From positions 1 through 13,995 of the forward strand of contig CAZSDZ010000060.1 in assembly GCA_964605795.1 (NCBI GenBank): DNA of 13,995 nucleotides, written 5' to 3'. Made by a program: the position numbers and the translations under genes. Shown here in pieces: positions 13,862 to 13,995 of the stretch. The notes below the pieces were generated by a model, which saw only the letters and a list, made by a program, of their open reading frames with translations, ran no database searches and was not told where the DNA came from. Position 1 is the stretch's first letter, and each line of letters begins with the position of its first letter. The DNA comes from JAFGOM01 sp964605795 (GTDB lineage: Archaea > Halobacteriota > Methanomicrobia > Methanomicrobiales > Methanospirillaceae).

Positions 13862-13995
13862 AGCAAAAAGAGACCTCCAATGAAGTGGTAAGAGAGAGGA
13901 GAACACCCGATACATCCAGCCACACTGATATATGCAGCAATCCGTATATCCTTTCAGATCATCAGAATCCAATATTATTAAATTGTATAAAAAAC

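Noticed and set aside
13190..13972. 260-residue minus-strand frame over the response regulator
   Set aside because: It is antisense to a receiver domain with all catalytic residues, is Ser/Arg-rich and lacks a start signal.

Overview
The window looks like accessory chromosome of a methanogenic archaeon, most likely of the Methanomicrobiales (Methanospirillum-like). This is an inference from moderate GC content, archaeal TATA boxes about 26 bases upstream of start codons (apparently leaderless mRNAs), small TPR proteins, an archaeal lipoprotein solute-binding protein and a large secreted protein with repeated PGWN motifs. No rRNA, tRNA or CRISPR array was seen.

Left third (1-2400) is worn, mobile-DNA-rich sequence. 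A GC-rich hairpin and two tiny coupled reading frames (83-348) are followed by a TPR protein on the minus strand (359-817). Next comes a small two-helix membrane protein gene (983-1784, plus strand) cut by a 591-bp insertion (1100-1690). The insertion begins TGT and ends ACA, is flanked by a 4-bp duplication TTTA, and carries arrays of TGAACA-N6-CCG units with a period of about 22 bp at both ends (five left, six right, inverted). It has no transposase. Removing it with one TTTA copy restores the host frame exactly. It is best read as a non-autonomous, transposase-less relative of the IS21 (or wider IS21/Tn7/Mu-type) elements. Next to it lies an N-terminally truncated YgjP-type metallopeptidase (2004-2372).

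The middle (2550-8210) is all on the minus strand: an orphan branched-chain-amino-acid-type binding lipoprotein, a secreted TPR protein, nicotinate phosphoribosyltransferase (NAD salvage), and a two-gene ABC exporter whose ATPase and permease genes overlap by 14 bases. A 352-base divergent intergenic region separates this from a secreted M28 zinc peptidase on the plus strand (8563-9591).

The right third holds a large secreted or membrane-anchored repeat protein (9634-11163, minus), a voltage-sensor potassium channel (11423-12304, minus) whose start overlaps the stop of a four-codon upstream ORF, a small secreted protein of unknown function (12405-12923, minus), and a response regulator with an uncharacterised helical C-terminal half (13176-13805, plus). 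Most genes appear singly transcribed. The clear functional unit is the ABC pair, and envelope, transport or sensing functions dominate. The most novel item is the 22-bp-array element and the gene it interrupts.
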